Shown: positions 16,906 to 24,512 of the stretch, piece after piece
Layout: each line of letters begins with the position of its first letter
How positions within the stretch are numbered: the stretch's first letter is position 1
From: Chloroflexota bacterium
Lineage (GTDB): Bacteria > Chloroflexota > Limnocylindria > Limnocylindrales > CSP1-4
Reading direction: 5' to 3'
Assembly (NCBI GenBank): GCA_003171065.1
Contig: PMXQ01000141.1
Coordinates: 1 to 36,520, forward strand
DNA: 36,520 nucleotides
Position numbers and translations under genes: made by a program
Notes under the pieces: model-generated
The model's input: the letters and a program-made list of their open reading frames with translations, nothing else
Told to the model about the DNA's origin: nothing
Database searches by the model: none

Positions 16906-17606
16906 GTTTCTTCAGGCGCGCCCACCGTTCCGTATCCGATGCCGAGCTGGACGAGCGTCTGGCGGGCATCTTCGACGACCGCCTGACGCCCGGGGCGCCG
17001 CAGGCCCTGTATTCGTACGTGAGGGAGCTTCCGATGTCGATGCCGACCGAATCTCGTGCCCGCCGGGCGAGCGGCGCCTGGCGGTCCCTGGGCCCAGCAG
17101 GCCGGATCGCCGTATCTCTGGCGGCGATCATCGTGGTCGCGGCGGGCGCGTTCGCGCTCGTGTTTCTGCCGCGAAGCATTGGGACGGGAAGCGGCCCGAG
17201 TGCGGAGCCCACTCCGATGCCGACGGCCCCCAGCGCCCCAGCCGGCTGGAAACTCCAGGAGTCGTTCGGGGATCCTGGCTCAGCCGGAGGTTCGGTCAGC
17301 GCCAACCTCCCGCTACCGGCGCCGCGAATCGCCATTCACGTGGTGTGCAACGGGCCCGACGATCTCGTCGTGCTGGTCAGCACCGATCCGGGAACGAGCC
17401 TGCCGTTCGGTCAGGCCGTTCAGGGCGCGACGTTCCATTGCGACGTGGGCGACTATGGGGGCCGTGTCGAGCTGACGGCTCAGAGCGGAGCGTTCCAGGA
17501 CGTGTTCGCCGCGGTGATCCGGAGCCCATCGAGCCTGACCTACACGAGCTTCGTCGTCAGCATCGAAGTCCCGCTCGAGACGCCCGCGCCGTCGGCCTCG
17601 AGCTAG
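16902..17606 (+). CDS. single-pass membrane protein, probable anti-sigma partner
   Basis: 234 residues. An N-terminal cytoplasmic part (1-65) contains ELDERLAGIFDDRL and APQALYSYVRELP, helical and acidic. One TM helix (about 68-90, IAVSLAAIIVVAAGAFALVFLP) is followed by a Pro/Ser-rich linker and an extracellular beta-rich domain of about 120 residues with two Cys (CNGPDDLVVLVS; FHCDVGD). The zinc-binding HxxxCxxC motif of ZAS anti-sigma factors is absent. Overlap with the sigma gene and the topology make an anti-sigma role likely, but no family signature proves it. The outer domain would be the sensor. Confidence 0.65.
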   Translation: MSFFRRAHRSVSDAELDERLAGIFDDRLTPGAPQALYSYVRELPMSMPTESRARRASGAWRSLGPAGRIAVSLAAIIVVAAGAFALVFLPRSIGTGSGPSAEPTPMPTAPSAPAGWKLQESFGDPGSAGGSVSANLPLPAPRIAIHVVCNGPDDLVVLVSTDPGTSLPFGQAVQGATFHCDVGDYGGRVELTAQSGAFQDVFAAVIRSPSSLTYTSFVVSIEVPLETPAPSASS

Positions 17607-17620
17607 CCCGGACAGAATAT

Positions 17621-17681
17621 GTCGTAGCGACCGATCAGATCCGTTGACGCCCGCCACGGCCCGGCCGATAGTCGCAGCGAC
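17621..17681 (+). promoter_or_regulatory. marR promoter flanked by two GTCGYAGCGAC operators
   Basis: A sigma-70-like promoter has TTGACG at 17644-17649, a 17-bp spacer and GATAGT at 17667-17672. The predicted start of transcription, about 17679, is at or next to the ATG at 17682, and no Shine-Dalgarno precedes it, so the message looks leaderless. Two 11-bp near-palindromes, GTCGTAGCGAC (17621-17631) and GTCGCAGCGAC (17671-17681), are 50 bp apart. One lies just upstream of the -35; the other covers the end of the -10 and the start site. This is a typical layout for repression by the encoded MarR dimer. Confidence 0.6.
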
Positions 17682-18245
17682 ATGGTCGCCACGAGCAGAT
17701 CCACCCAGAACCCAGCCCAGGCCGAGGACGCCGGCACGACCGGTGTCACCGCGCTTGAGCTGACGGCCCAGCAGGCCGCCCGGCGCGTAGCCCGCCTCTT
17801 TCCGGAGGTGTACCGGCGGTACCACTGGGCCCAGCGCGTCCGAGGAGCGGATCTGCCCGTCACACGGCGCGCGCTGGAAGTGCTGCAGCATCTCCTGGTG
17901 AGCGGTCCGCTGACGGTCGGTGAGCAGGCCGAACATATGGGCCTGCGGCGCAACTCGGCATCCGAGCTACTGGCGCGCCTGGAGTCGAAAGGGCTCGTCG
18001 CTCGGATCCGTGACGAACGGGACGAACGCCGGGTGCTCGTCTGGCTTACGGACGCCGGCCGTGACGTCGTCTCCCGGGTCGGCCAGGTGCTGGCCCCGGA
18101 CCTGATCGCCGAGACAATGACTACCCTGTCGCCGGCGGAGCGGGCGATCGTCGTCCGCGGCTTCGAGCTGCTCGCGGCCGCTTCATCCCCGACCGATTCG
18201 AGCGCCCCCGGGCGCACGAAAGAGACCGAAAGGACACCCCGATGA
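17682..18245 (+). CDS. MarR-family transcriptional regulator
   Basis: 187 residues with a winged-helix core. The segment TRRALEVLQHLLVSGPLTVGEQAEHMGLRRNS leads to the recognition helix ASELLARLESKGLVARI; the wing RDERDERRVLVWLTDAG carries the DxRxxxVxLT signature of MarR proteins. Helices on both sides should form the dimer interface. It probably represses its own promoter, where twin GTCGYAGCGAC sites flank the -35 and -10. The ATG at 17682 has no Shine-Dalgarno, consistent with leaderless translation. The gene ends in an ATGA overlap with a zinc-ribbon gene, so the two are co-expressed. The effector ligand is unknown. Confidence 0.9.
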   Translation: MVATSRSTQNPAQAEDAGTTGVTALELTAQQAARRVARLFPEVYRRYHWAQRVRGADLPVTRRALEVLQHLLVSGPLTVGEQAEHMGLRRNSASELLARLESKGLVARIRDERDERRVLVWLTDAGRDVVSRVGQVLAPDLIAETMTTLSPAERAIVVRGFELLAAASSPTDSSAPGRTKETERTPR

Positions 18246-18490
18246 CGATCGTTGCCAGCTGCGAATCCTGCGGCATGCCGCTCGCCGGCGCCGAGGACCA
18301 CGCCATGGCCAACCCCCAGATCCCCTATTGCACCTACTGCGCCCCGGAAGGCCATCTCCCGCCCGTGGACGAGCGCCTGGAGCGCTTCACCCAGTGGACG
18401 ATGCGCCAGGACGGCCTCGACTACCAGGCTGCCCGCGAGAAGGCGATCGCCTACATGAAGACGATGCCGGCCTGGAAGGACGCCCTCTAG
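18242..18490 (+). CDS. small putative zinc-ribbon protein
   Basis: 82 residues. CESCGMPL near the N-terminus and CTYC about 20 residues later form a four-cysteine zinc site, as in the putative zinc-ribbon family with a CxxCGMPL start. The C-terminal half (ERFTQWTMRQDGLDYQAAREKAIAYMKTMPAWKD) is helical and acidic-amphipathic. It is translationally coupled to marR by ATGA (18242-18245), so it is presumably produced under MarR control. Similar proteins are annotated as zinc-ribbon or transcriptional-regulator-associated, but their function is not established. Confidence 0.82.
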   Translation: MTIVASCESCGMPLAGAEDHAMANPQIPYCTYCAPEGHLPPVDERLERFTQWTMRQDGLDYQAAREKAIAYMKTMPAWKDAL

Positions 18491-18591
18491 GCGGAAACGG
18501 CGCCAACAAGCCCGTGCAGCAGCCGAGCGCGCGGGGCGCCGGAGCCTGTCTTCGCCCCCGCGCCGCCGGTCGCCGGTCGCCGGTCGTCGCC

Positions 18592-18599
18592 GGTATCAT
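18592..18599 (+). promoter_or_regulatory. candidate -10 element GGTATCAT upstream of glsB-like gene
   Basis: GGTATCAT ends about 63 bp before the GTG start and is one of six GGTANNNT elements seen ahead of plus-strand genes in this window. Upstream, CGCCGGT repeats three times at 18564-18584 and again at 18588-18594. No -35 hexamer is recognisable at 16-18 bp. Confidence 0.35.
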
Positions 18600-18662
18600 C
18601 GACGCGTTCGCTCGGGCAGCATCTGCGACGCCCGCATCGAACGCGCGGAGGAGGAGCCGATC

Positions 18663-18953
18663 GTGCCGCACATGGAAATCCTCGGTTGGATCGTCGTCGG
18701 TTTCCTGGCCGGGGCTCTCTCCAGTGCTGTCGTGAAGGGAGGCGGGCCGCAGGGCTGCCTCGGCAACACGATGATCGGCATCCTCGGCGGACTTCTCGGA
18801 GGCTGGTTCGCTACCGAGGAGCTGCACATGGGCAGCACCAGCGGCTTCCTCGGGGCTCTCCTGGTTGCCTTCCTTGGCGCCACCGTCATCCGCCTCATCC
18901 TGAACGCACTGGAGGGTGACGACTGGCGCGGACGTCGCGGGCCGCACTACTAG
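18663..18953 (+). CDS. GlsB/YeaQ/YmgE family membrane protein
   Basis: 96 residues, mostly membrane. Three helices (EILGWIVVGFLAGALSSAVV; TMIGILGGLLGGWFATEEL; GFLGALLVAFLGATVIRLIL) carry the Gly-rich pattern of transglycosylase-associated YeaQ-type proteins. These small inner-membrane proteins are widespread and often stress-induced; their molecular role is unsettled. GGAGGAGG (about 18647-18654) precedes a GTG start at 18663; an in-frame ATG at 18672 is the alternative. A GGTATCAT element at 18592-18599 may be its -10. Three tandem CGCCGGT heptads lie just upstream of that. Confidence 0.85.
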   Translation: MPHMEILGWIVVGFLAGALSSAVVKGGGPQGCLGNTMIGILGGLLGGWFATEELHMGSTSGFLGALLVAFLGATVIRLILNALEGDDWRGRRGPHY

Positions 18954-19128
18954 CGCATTTCCAGAGCCGTCCCAGGCCGCCTACCCCATCGGGCGGGACA
19001 GCTTCGACGCGATCAGCGCCTGTATCCCTGGTAGCAGTAGCATGCGTCCCACGATTCCGCCCTCGAGGAGAGCTGCCACCCCGGGGGCCCGTGATTGCGA
19101 GACGGTCCTGAGCCCAAGGAGGGCCACG

Positions 19129-20316
19129 ATGCCGACGATTTCAGAGAACCCCGCTTCCCCCATCGTGGACGAGCCCGCGGCAGCAGCGCCGGTGACGCCG
19201 GCCGAGGCCGCGCCGAAGCCGGAGCGACCGTATTCACCAGGCCTCGAGGGCGTGATCGCCGCCGAAACGGCGGTCGGTTTCGTGGATGGCGCGAACGGCC
19301 GGCTGCTGTACCGCGGCTACCCCATCGGCCAGCTCGTCGAGAAGGGTACCTACGGCCGCGTCGCCGAGCTGCTCTGGACCGGTGAGTGGCGCAAGTCCGC
19401 GCGCCTGGTGCCCGCCCCGGTACCCGAGCCCGTCATGTGCGCGCTGCACGAGCTGCCGTCTCACACCCACCCCATGGATGCGTTGCGCACCGCGGTGTCA
19501 GTCTGGGGCGCGTGGCGCCGGCCGCACTGGCCCCCCACCGTCGACCAGGCCCGTGAGGTCACCGCGTTCGCGCCCTCGGCGCTGGCAGCCTTCCATCGCC
19601 TTCGCAACGGCCTCGAGCCGGTCAAGCCGAACCCCAAGCTCTCTCTGGCGGGCGGCTTCCTGCAGCAGCTGACCGGCAAGGACCCCGATCCTGCCGACGC
19701 CCGCGCCCTCGACGCGTACTTCATCGTCGGCGCGGAGCACGGGCTGAACGCCTCGACTTTCACCTGCCGGGTCATCATCTCGACCCGCTCGGACCTGGCC
19801 AGCGCCATCTGCGGGGCCATCGGCGCCCTGAAAGGCCCGCTCCACGGCGGCGCCCCGGCCGAGGTCGTGAGCCAGCTTCATGAGATCGGCTCCCCCGAGC
19901 ACGCCGAGAAGTGGGTCCGCGAGGCAATTGCCCGCGGCGACCGGATCATGGGCTTCGGACATCGCGTCTACCGCGCCTACGACCCCCGCGCCGCCGCCCT
20001 CCGGAAAGTGGCCGAAGGCATGGCCGACATGGCCGAGTGGCTCGACGTGGCAGTCAAGGTGGAGGACGTGGTCCTGCGCGTCTTCGGCGAGTTGAAGCCG
20101 GACCGCGTCATCAAGACCAACGTCGAGTACTACGCCGCCGCGGTGCTGCAGGGAGTGGGCCTACCCCCGGACCTCTTCCCGCCGACATTCGCCCTGGCGC
20201 GCATGGCCGGCTGGGGCGCACACGCCATCGAGCAGGCCTCGGCCGACAAGCTCATCCGGCCGGACGCCAGGTACGTCGGCCCGGCGGAGATGGACGTCCC
20301 GGCACTGGGCCGCTAG
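19129..20316 (+). CDS. gltA: citrate synthase
   Basis: Condenses oxaloacetate and acetyl-CoA to citrate, the entry to the TCA cycle. The 395-aa length is typical of the short type II-like bacterial enzymes. The N-terminal 28 residues are a Pro/Ala-rich extension before YSPGLEGVIAAETAVGFVDG. Active-site blocks are EHGLNASTF (His for substrate), GPLHGGAP, and the family signature GFGHRVYRAYDPR with the second His and Arg. Asp is expected in the C-terminal KTNVEYYAAAVLQ segment that lines the CoA site; at that position Glu is seen instead, as in some 2-methylcitrate-synthase-like members, so 2-methylcitrate synthase remains an alternative. The ATG at 19129 is preceded by AAGGAGG; the longer frame from 18916 overlaps the previous gene and is not used. 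Confidence 0.9.
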   Translation: MPTISENPASPIVDEPAAAAPVTPAEAAPKPERPYSPGLEGVIAAETAVGFVDGANGRLLYRGYPIGQLVEKGTYGRVAELLWTGEWRKSARLVPAPVPEPVMCALHELPSHTHPMDALRTAVSVWGAWRRPHWPPTVDQAREVTAFAPSALAAFHRLRNGLEPVKPNPKLSLAGGFLQQLTGKDPDPADARALDAYFIVGAEHGLNASTFTCRVIISTRSDLASAICGAIGALKGPLHGGAPAEVVSQLHEIGSPEHAEKWVREAIARGDRIMGFGHRVYRAYDPRAAALRKVAEGMADMAEWLDVAVKVEDVVLRVFGELKPDRVIKTNVEYYAAAVLQGVGLPPDLFPPTFALARMAGWGAHAIEQASADKLIRPDARYVGPAEMDVPALGR

Positions 20317-20375
20317 GGCCACTGGATCTGCTAGAGCCACCGGAACCGCCGGAGCCACCGGAACCGCCGGAGCCG
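20317..20375. repeat. 18-bp tandem repeat after citrate synthase
   Basis: Two perfect copies of AGCCACCGGAACCGCCGG (20335-20352, 20353-20370), a diverged copy just before (20317-20334) and four further bases after. It starts directly after the citrate-synthase TAG stop and lies before the convergent transporter stop at 20434. Confidence 0.8.
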
Positions 20376-20433
20376 CGACGCCGTGACGCCGCAGCGCCGC
20401 CGGCCGGCTGCCCCCAGCTGGGAGCCCCGACGG

Positions 20434-21729
20434 TCAATCGGCCGGTTCGGCGGGCTCGACGACTTCCGCCAGCGGCACCCTGACGGCGCCGTTCGTTCGA
20501 CGTGCAAAGACGATCGCGACAACGAGGCCGCCGACGAGCACCAGGGCCGCCAGATAAAAGACCGTTCGCAACCCCGAGCCAACCACCGCCGAGCCCAGGG
20601 CGGGCCCGGCGATCCCGCCCAGATAGAGCGGCAGGAAGACCAGGTTGAGCGTCGCGGAGCGGCGCTCGGCCGGCACTTCGACGGCCAGGATCCCTGAGAT
20701 CATCGCCCCTACAGCCGTGAGGAAGGCGACCGCAAGGCCGTACGAAACGGCCATCCAGGCCGCAGACGGAGCCAGCGCGAGCGCCACGAAGGCGAGGGTC
20801 AGGCCGCCCATCGACACCACCATGACCGTCCGGAAGCCGACGCGATCGGCGACCCAGCCCCCGACGGGCGAGATTGCCGCGCCCACAATCGTTGCCACGC
20901 CCAGTACCAGCCCGATCGAGCCCGCCACGTCCAGCGGCGTGTGCTCAACGTCGTGGAGCAGCAAGGCCAGGTACTGCGTCGACATCTGACGGCCCAGAAA
21001 GGCGATCCCGTAAATGGTGAAGAGCCATCGCACCATCCCATTCGACAGCACCCCCCTCACGGCCCCGAAGGCCAACCTCAGAACGCTACCTTGAGGGATG
21101 ACTTGCGGCCGGACCTCGGCCGATCCGACGGCCAGCATCAGCGCCACCGCCGCGGACAGGATCGCCGCGAGAGCGAAGACGTACCCGCTGGCCAGGTGAG
21201 CCTGGTCGATCATGACCGACCCCACCGCCGGGCCCACTCCAAAGCCGAGCGGGCTGCTGGCAGCGAAGATGCCCATCGCCAGGCCCAGCCGGTGCGAGGG
21301 CGTGACGTCGCGGATGGCCGCCATCATGACGCCGCTGTTGCCGAGCTGGAAGGCGACGAGCAGGACTCCGATGACGAGCTGCCACGGCTCGCGGCTCGCC
21401 GCCACCACGCCGAAGACCACGACCTCCACGAGCGCGCTGCGGATGATCACCGCCTTGCGGCTGTACTTGTCCGCCCAGACGCCCCACAGGGGGACGAGCG
21501 GCAGTCCCGTGAGGAAGAAGAGGGCGCCAAGCACTCCGACGAAGCGGTCGATGTCGGGCGTCGACATGCCCACTTCCTGCAGTCGATTCGGCAGGAAAGC
21601 GTAGACCTGGGCCACCCCGAAGCCCTCGACGAACGAGGTGATCCAGTACAGGGTGAGCAGTAGACGCCAGTCCTGCTGGCCGTGTCGGCGCATCGTGGCA
21701 GCGTAGCGGAGCCGGGGCGGCAAGGTCAC
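20434..21729 (-). CDS. major facilitator superfamily transporter
   Basis: 431 residues with about 12 membrane segments in two six-helix halves. The loop-2 signature appears as GVWADKYSRKAVIIRSA, and the repeat in the second half as GWVADRVGFRTVMVVSM, both matching the G-x-x-x-D-R/K-x-G/S-R/x pattern of MFS proteins. Composition and the GNSGVMMAAIRDVTPSHRLGLAMGI segment resemble drug or sugar efflux-type members, but the substrate cannot be told. The GTG at 21729 has GGGGG 5-9 bases upstream; ATG 21693 is in frame but has no Shine-Dalgarno. It diverges from the secreted-protein gene at 21810, sharing an 80-bp promoter region. Confidence 0.88.
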   Translation of the reverse strand: MTLPPRLRYAATMRRHGQQDWRLLLTLYWITSFVEGFGVAQVYAFLPNRLQEVGMSTPDIDRFVGVLGALFFLTGLPLVPLWGVWADKYSRKAVIIRSALVEVVVFGVVAASREPWQLVIGVLLVAFQLGNSGVMMAAIRDVTPSHRLGLAMGIFAASSPLGFGVGPAVGSVMIDQAHLASGYVFALAAILSAAVALMLAVGSAEVRPQVIPQGSVLRLAFGAVRGVLSNGMVRWLFTIYGIAFLGRQMSTQYLALLLHDVEHTPLDVAGSIGLVLGVATIVGAAISPVGGWVADRVGFRTVMVVSMGGLTLAFVALALAPSAAWMAVSYGLAVAFLTAVGAMISGILAVEVPAERRSATLNLVFLPLYLGGIAGPALGSAVVGSGLRTVFYLAALVLVGGLVVAIVFARRTNGAVRVPLAEVVEPAEPAD

Positions 21730-21732
21730 GAA

Positions 21733-21773
21733 ACCCCCGCGGTTATCGCTGGTATGCCCGCAGGGGGTATCTT
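21733..21773. promoter_or_regulatory. divergent promoter region with inverted repeat and GGTATCTT
   Basis: ACCCCCGCGG (21733-21742) and CCGCAGGGGGT (21758-21768) form an inverted repeat with one bulged base, between the MFS gene (minus) and the extracellular-protein gene (plus). GGTATCTT at 21766-21773 fits the recurrent -10 of this window and would start transcription near 21781, about 30 bp before the chosen GTG at 21810. A protein bound to the inverted repeat would cover this promoter. Confidence 0.4.
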
Positions 21774-21809
21774 GTGACCCGCAGATCGAGGACCGGAGGA
21801 GACAACCAG

Positions 21810-22730
21810 GTGAACGACTCTAGTTGGCGCAACCTGTCAGCCATGCTGGGCGTGGCGTGCGTGGTGCTGATAATCGCTGCCGGCGCACTGCTGGCCACCT
21901 CGGGCGAGTCGTCGCCCACGCCGTCCCAGCCGGTCGGCTCCGTCGCCAGCGTCATCCCGTCCAGCTCGGCCCCGTCCGACTCTTCGGGTTCGCCCGCGCC
22001 CTCCGCTTCTGCGACTGCGTCTGCCGGTCCCACGGCCACGCCGACCGGCACGCCCGTGGCCAACGCCCCGATCGCGCATGTCACGTTCAATAACCTGCAG
22101 CTCGACGCCACGAGCGACGCGCTGGGCAAGCCCCGGACATTCACCTTCATCACCGACGGCTCCGGTCCAGTCGGGATAGCGATCGTCAAGAGCTCGCCCG
22201 CCAAGGCGACGACGAGAATCTGCGCCCAGATCGACGGCGGGAAGGCCGACTGCCGCACCGGCACCGCCGTCAGCTACAACGGCGCCTTCACGGACACCGC
22301 GCACTCGGTCTGGGTCGTCACGCTCATCGGGCCGGCCAGTGTCGGACCGACGGTCGACGTGGCCTTCTCGTGGCCGACCAACCACGCCCAGATCACCCTG
22401 ACCCACGGACGATTCCAGGGCAGCTCCAGCCCGGGCGTGTCCCCGAACCTCAACGGCTTCACGGCCTCGGTCAAGACTGTCAACGCCGGCAATCTGACCG
22501 TAGCTGCTTCGTGGACCGCCGTCACTGCCAACGTTGAGATCACGACCGAGGACCTCAACGCCCCCACGGCGACCATAAAGGACCAGAAGCAGATCACGAG
22601 CGCGACGAACCTCGGAACGCCGGGCTACACGTTCGGTCTCGACGCCGCCAAGTGGTACCGGGTCTCGTTGCGGAACCTGTCTGCCGACAGCCAGCGGCCG
22701 GACCTGACGGCCGTGATCTCGGTCCCTTAG
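21810..22730 (+). CDS. membrane-anchored extracellular protein, paralogue of the next gene
   Basis: 306 residues from GTG 21810, chosen because GGAGGAG lies 8 bases upstream and the proposed -10 at 21768-21773 would leave the earlier in-frame GTG (21774) untranscribed. A short cytoplasmic start, one TM helix (about 9-30) and a Ser/Pro/Thr/Ala-rich linker (about 32-82) lead to an extracellular domain of about 220 residues, predicted beta-rich. Its core motifs VTFNNLQLD, RTFTFITDGSGPV, C-x9-C (ICAQIDGGKADC), VDVAFSWPT, LTHGRFQG and a terminal RPDLTAVISVP recur in the product of 22843-24084. The Cys pair probably forms a disulphide. Family unknown to me; a role in surface binding or the envelope is only a guess. 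Confidence 0.75.
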   Translation: MNDSSWRNLSAMLGVACVVLIIAAGALLATSGESSPTPSQPVGSVASVIPSSSAPSDSSGSPAPSASATASAGPTATPTGTPVANAPIAHVTFNNLQLDATSDALGKPRTFTFITDGSGPVGIAIVKSSPAKATTRICAQIDGGKADCRTGTAVSYNGAFTDTAHSVWVVTLIGPASVGPTVDVAFSWPTNHAQITLTHGRFQGSSSPGVSPNLNGFTASVKTVNAGNLTVAASWTAVTANVEITTEDLNAPTATIKDQKQITSATNLGTPGYTFGLDAAKWYRVSLRNLSADSQRPDLTAVISVP

Positions 22731-22743
22731 TCACTCAACGCGC

Positions 22744-22781
22744 GGTAGGCTGTTGACAGGACCCAGCCCGACCGATCCATT
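22744..22781 (+). promoter_or_regulatory. candidate promoter(s) for the second paralogue
   Basis: A perfect TTGACA -35 (22753-22758) is followed after 17 bp by TCCATT (22776-22781), a weak -10. Overlapping it upstream is GGTAGGCT (22744-22751), a member of the recurrent GGTANNNT set. Either could drive the gene starting at 22843; their overlap means only one is likely used at a time. Confidence 0.4.
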
Positions 22782-22842
22782 GAGTGGGGCCGGTTGAGCC
22801 CGTCCGCCCTGCAGGGTCATTCGGCTGACGAGGAGCGACCGC

Positions 22843-24084
22843 TTGGACGACTTCCCAATCGAGGGCTCGCCGGTCGACGGCCCGGCCGGCGAGGTCTCGG
22901 CCCCGGCAAGCTCGACGTCTCGGGACGCCGGCCAGGGAGCGGCGGGTGACGGAGGGGGCGAAGGAGCGGCCGGTCGCGGCGCGCCGGGCGGGGGACGTCG
23001 CGATCCGAGAGCCTTCGCCTTCGATGCGACCACGGACGAGCCCATCGACGAGCGGACTCCCAACCCGAGGGCCGGGCTGAGAGTGGCGTCCTCCAAGCGG
23101 TGGCGCAACATCGCCCTTGGGCTCGGTTTGGTCCTGGCGATCCTCGTCGGCGCCACGGGCAAGCTGTTGTTCTCGGCTGTCAACCGCGGCTCCGCGTCCA
23201 CAGGGAGCACGGGCAGTCCGGCGGCGAGCGTGGCAACTGCATCGCCCGCGCGGGCCAGTCAGACACCCGCCACGCCCGGCCCCACCGTGACGGCCGGCGC
23301 GTCGGAGACTGCCGGCGCGAGTTCCACGGCGGCCGGCGCGTCGGAGACTGCCGGCGCGTCGGAGACTGCCGGCGCGACCTCCACACCGATGGGCACCACC
23401 ACCCCTGCTCCGCAGGTGAGCGGACCGGCGTCGCCCGCGACGATCACCTTCCACGAAATGATGCTCGACTCCGCGGCGGACTCCGGCGGCATGGCACGCA
23501 CGTTCGCGTTCACGACCGATGGACCCGGGCCGGTCTCCGCCCAGGTGGTGTCCACCGCCCCGCTGGCCACTTTGAAGATGTGCATCCAGGTGAACGGCGG
23601 CCCGCAGAGCTGCACCACGGGCGCGACCCCCGGCTTCTTCACGATGGCTCCGTCCGCCGGAGATCAAGCCCAGTGGATCGTGACGCTGATCGCGACAGAT
23701 GCGGGCGCGACGCCGGTCGTGGACGTGGCTTTCACCTGGCAGACGAAGGCGCCGGCGATCACGCTCAGCCACGGCCGGTTCCAGGGGGCGCCCAATCCCG
23801 ACTCGCTGCGGGGCTTCACCGCCACGTTCAAGGCGCGGGCGGCCGGGTCGGTCGGAGTCATCGCCTCGTGGCCGCCCGTATCCGTGGATGCGGCGCTGAC
23901 CCTCACCGACGTCACATCCTCGCCGGGATCCACTGTGGGCAATGCCACGTACCCGGCGGCCGGGTCGATCGCACCGGCCTATTCCCATGCCGTCGCCGCA
24001 GGCCGGACCTATCAGATACAGGTTCTGAATGCGGGCTCGGACAGCGGGCGGCCGGATCTGACGACTACGATCTCGTTCCCGTAG
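22843..24084 (+). CDS. membrane-anchored extracellular protein, longer paralogue
   Basis: 413 residues from TTG 22843, which has GAGGAG 7 bases upstream. A disordered Gly/Ala/Asp-rich cytoplasmic region of about 85 residues precedes one TM helix (about 88-112). Then comes a low-complexity linker built partly from an 18-bp DNA repeat (AGASET units, 23293-23376), and an extracellular domain homologous to that of the preceding gene. Shared features are ITFHEMMLD, RTFAFTTDGPGPV, C-x9-C (MCIQVNGGPQSC), VDVAFTWQT, LSHGRFQG and a terminal RPDLTTTISFP. The two genes are a diverged tandem duplication, with different N-termini and linkers but one conserved outer domain. I recognise no named family; a binding, adhesion or sensor role is possible. 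Confidence 0.75.
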   Translation: MDDFPIEGSPVDGPAGEVSAPASSTSRDAGQGAAGDGGGEGAAGRGAPGGGRRDPRAFAFDATTDEPIDERTPNPRAGLRVASSKRWRNIALGLGLVLAILVGATGKLLFSAVNRGSASTGSTGSPAASVATASPARASQTPATPGPTVTAGASETAGASSTAAGASETAGASETAGATSTPMGTTTPAPQVSGPASPATITFHEMMLDSAADSGGMARTFAFTTDGPGPVSAQVVSTAPLATLKMCIQVNGGPQSCTTGATPGFFTMAPSAGDQAQWIVTLIATDAGATPVVDVAFTWQTKAPAITLSHGRFQGAPNPDSLRGFTATFKARAAGSVGVIASWPPVSVDAALTLTDVTSSPGSTVGNATYPAAGSIAPAYSHAVAAGRTYQIQVLNAGSDSGRPDLTTTISFP

Positions 24085-24103
24085 CCGCCTCCGCCGACTG
24101 CAT

Positions 24104-24166
24104 GTCGGGCGTGGGCCACAGGTCGGGCGTGGGCCACAGGTCGGGCGTGGGCCACAGGTCAGGCGG
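24104..24166. repeat. 18-bp tandem repeat, 3.5 copies
   Basis: Three perfect copies of GTCGGGCGTGGGCCACAG (24104-24121, 24122-24139, 24140-24157) and a partial fourth. It fills the gap between the stop codons of two convergent genes (24084 and 24175). It is not a hairpin and has no T-run, so it is not a normal terminator. Confidence 0.92.
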
Positions 24167-24174
24167 GCTTGAGG

Positions 24175-24501
24175 TCAGCCGGCTTCGATCTCGTCGCGGC
24201 GGACCACGCGCCCGATGGCTCGGACTCGGAAGCTCGTCCATACACCCGACCGGGTGTAGACATCGGACTTCAGGATCGCCAGGGCCGCCGCCTCGTCGGG
24301 GGCGCGCACGAGCAGCAGCGAGCCACTCATGTCCGCATAGCCGCCGGCCTCAACGATGGTCCCGGCCGCGCGGAGCTCGCCGATCCTCTTGAGATGCTCC
24401 TGCCGAACGGCCGGGCGTCGTTCCGCCGCGTCCGGGCCGTAGGTCGCCTCGACCGCCCACATGGACTCGATCGCCAGGCCATCGGGGATCTCGCCTGCCA
24501 T
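24175..24501 (-). CDS. YciI-like domain protein
   Basis: 108 residues with the ferredoxin-like alpha+beta fold expected of YCII-related proteins. The diagnostic blocks are RPAVRQEHLKRIGELRAAGTIVEAGGY, with the conserved His, and DMSGSLLLVRAPDEAAALAILKSDVYTRSGVW, with Asp and the SDVY segment near PY/F-x-xAGV of the family. YciI proteins are small soluble proteins whose His-Asp pair suggests catalysis; the reaction is generally unknown. It precedes the convergent end of the extracellular-protein gene and lies 11 bp downstream of the YhaN-like gene on the same strand, so it may be the last member of that operon. Confidence 0.82.
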   Translation of the reverse strand: MAGEIPDGLAIESMWAVEATYGPDAAERRPAVRQEHLKRIGELRAAGTIVEAGGYADMSGSLLLVRAPDEAAALAILKSDVYTRSGVWTSFRVRAIGRVVRRDEIEAG

Positions 24502-24512
24502 CGCGCCCTCCG

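Noticed and set aside
18916-19128. 71-residue N-terminal extension of citrate synthase
   Set aside because: It overlaps the end of the GlsB-like gene, while AAGGAGG directly precedes ATG 19129.
18981-19163. 60-aa minus-strand ORF in the gap before citrate synthase
   Set aside because: No ribosome site and no homology signal; it overlaps the citrate-synthase start.
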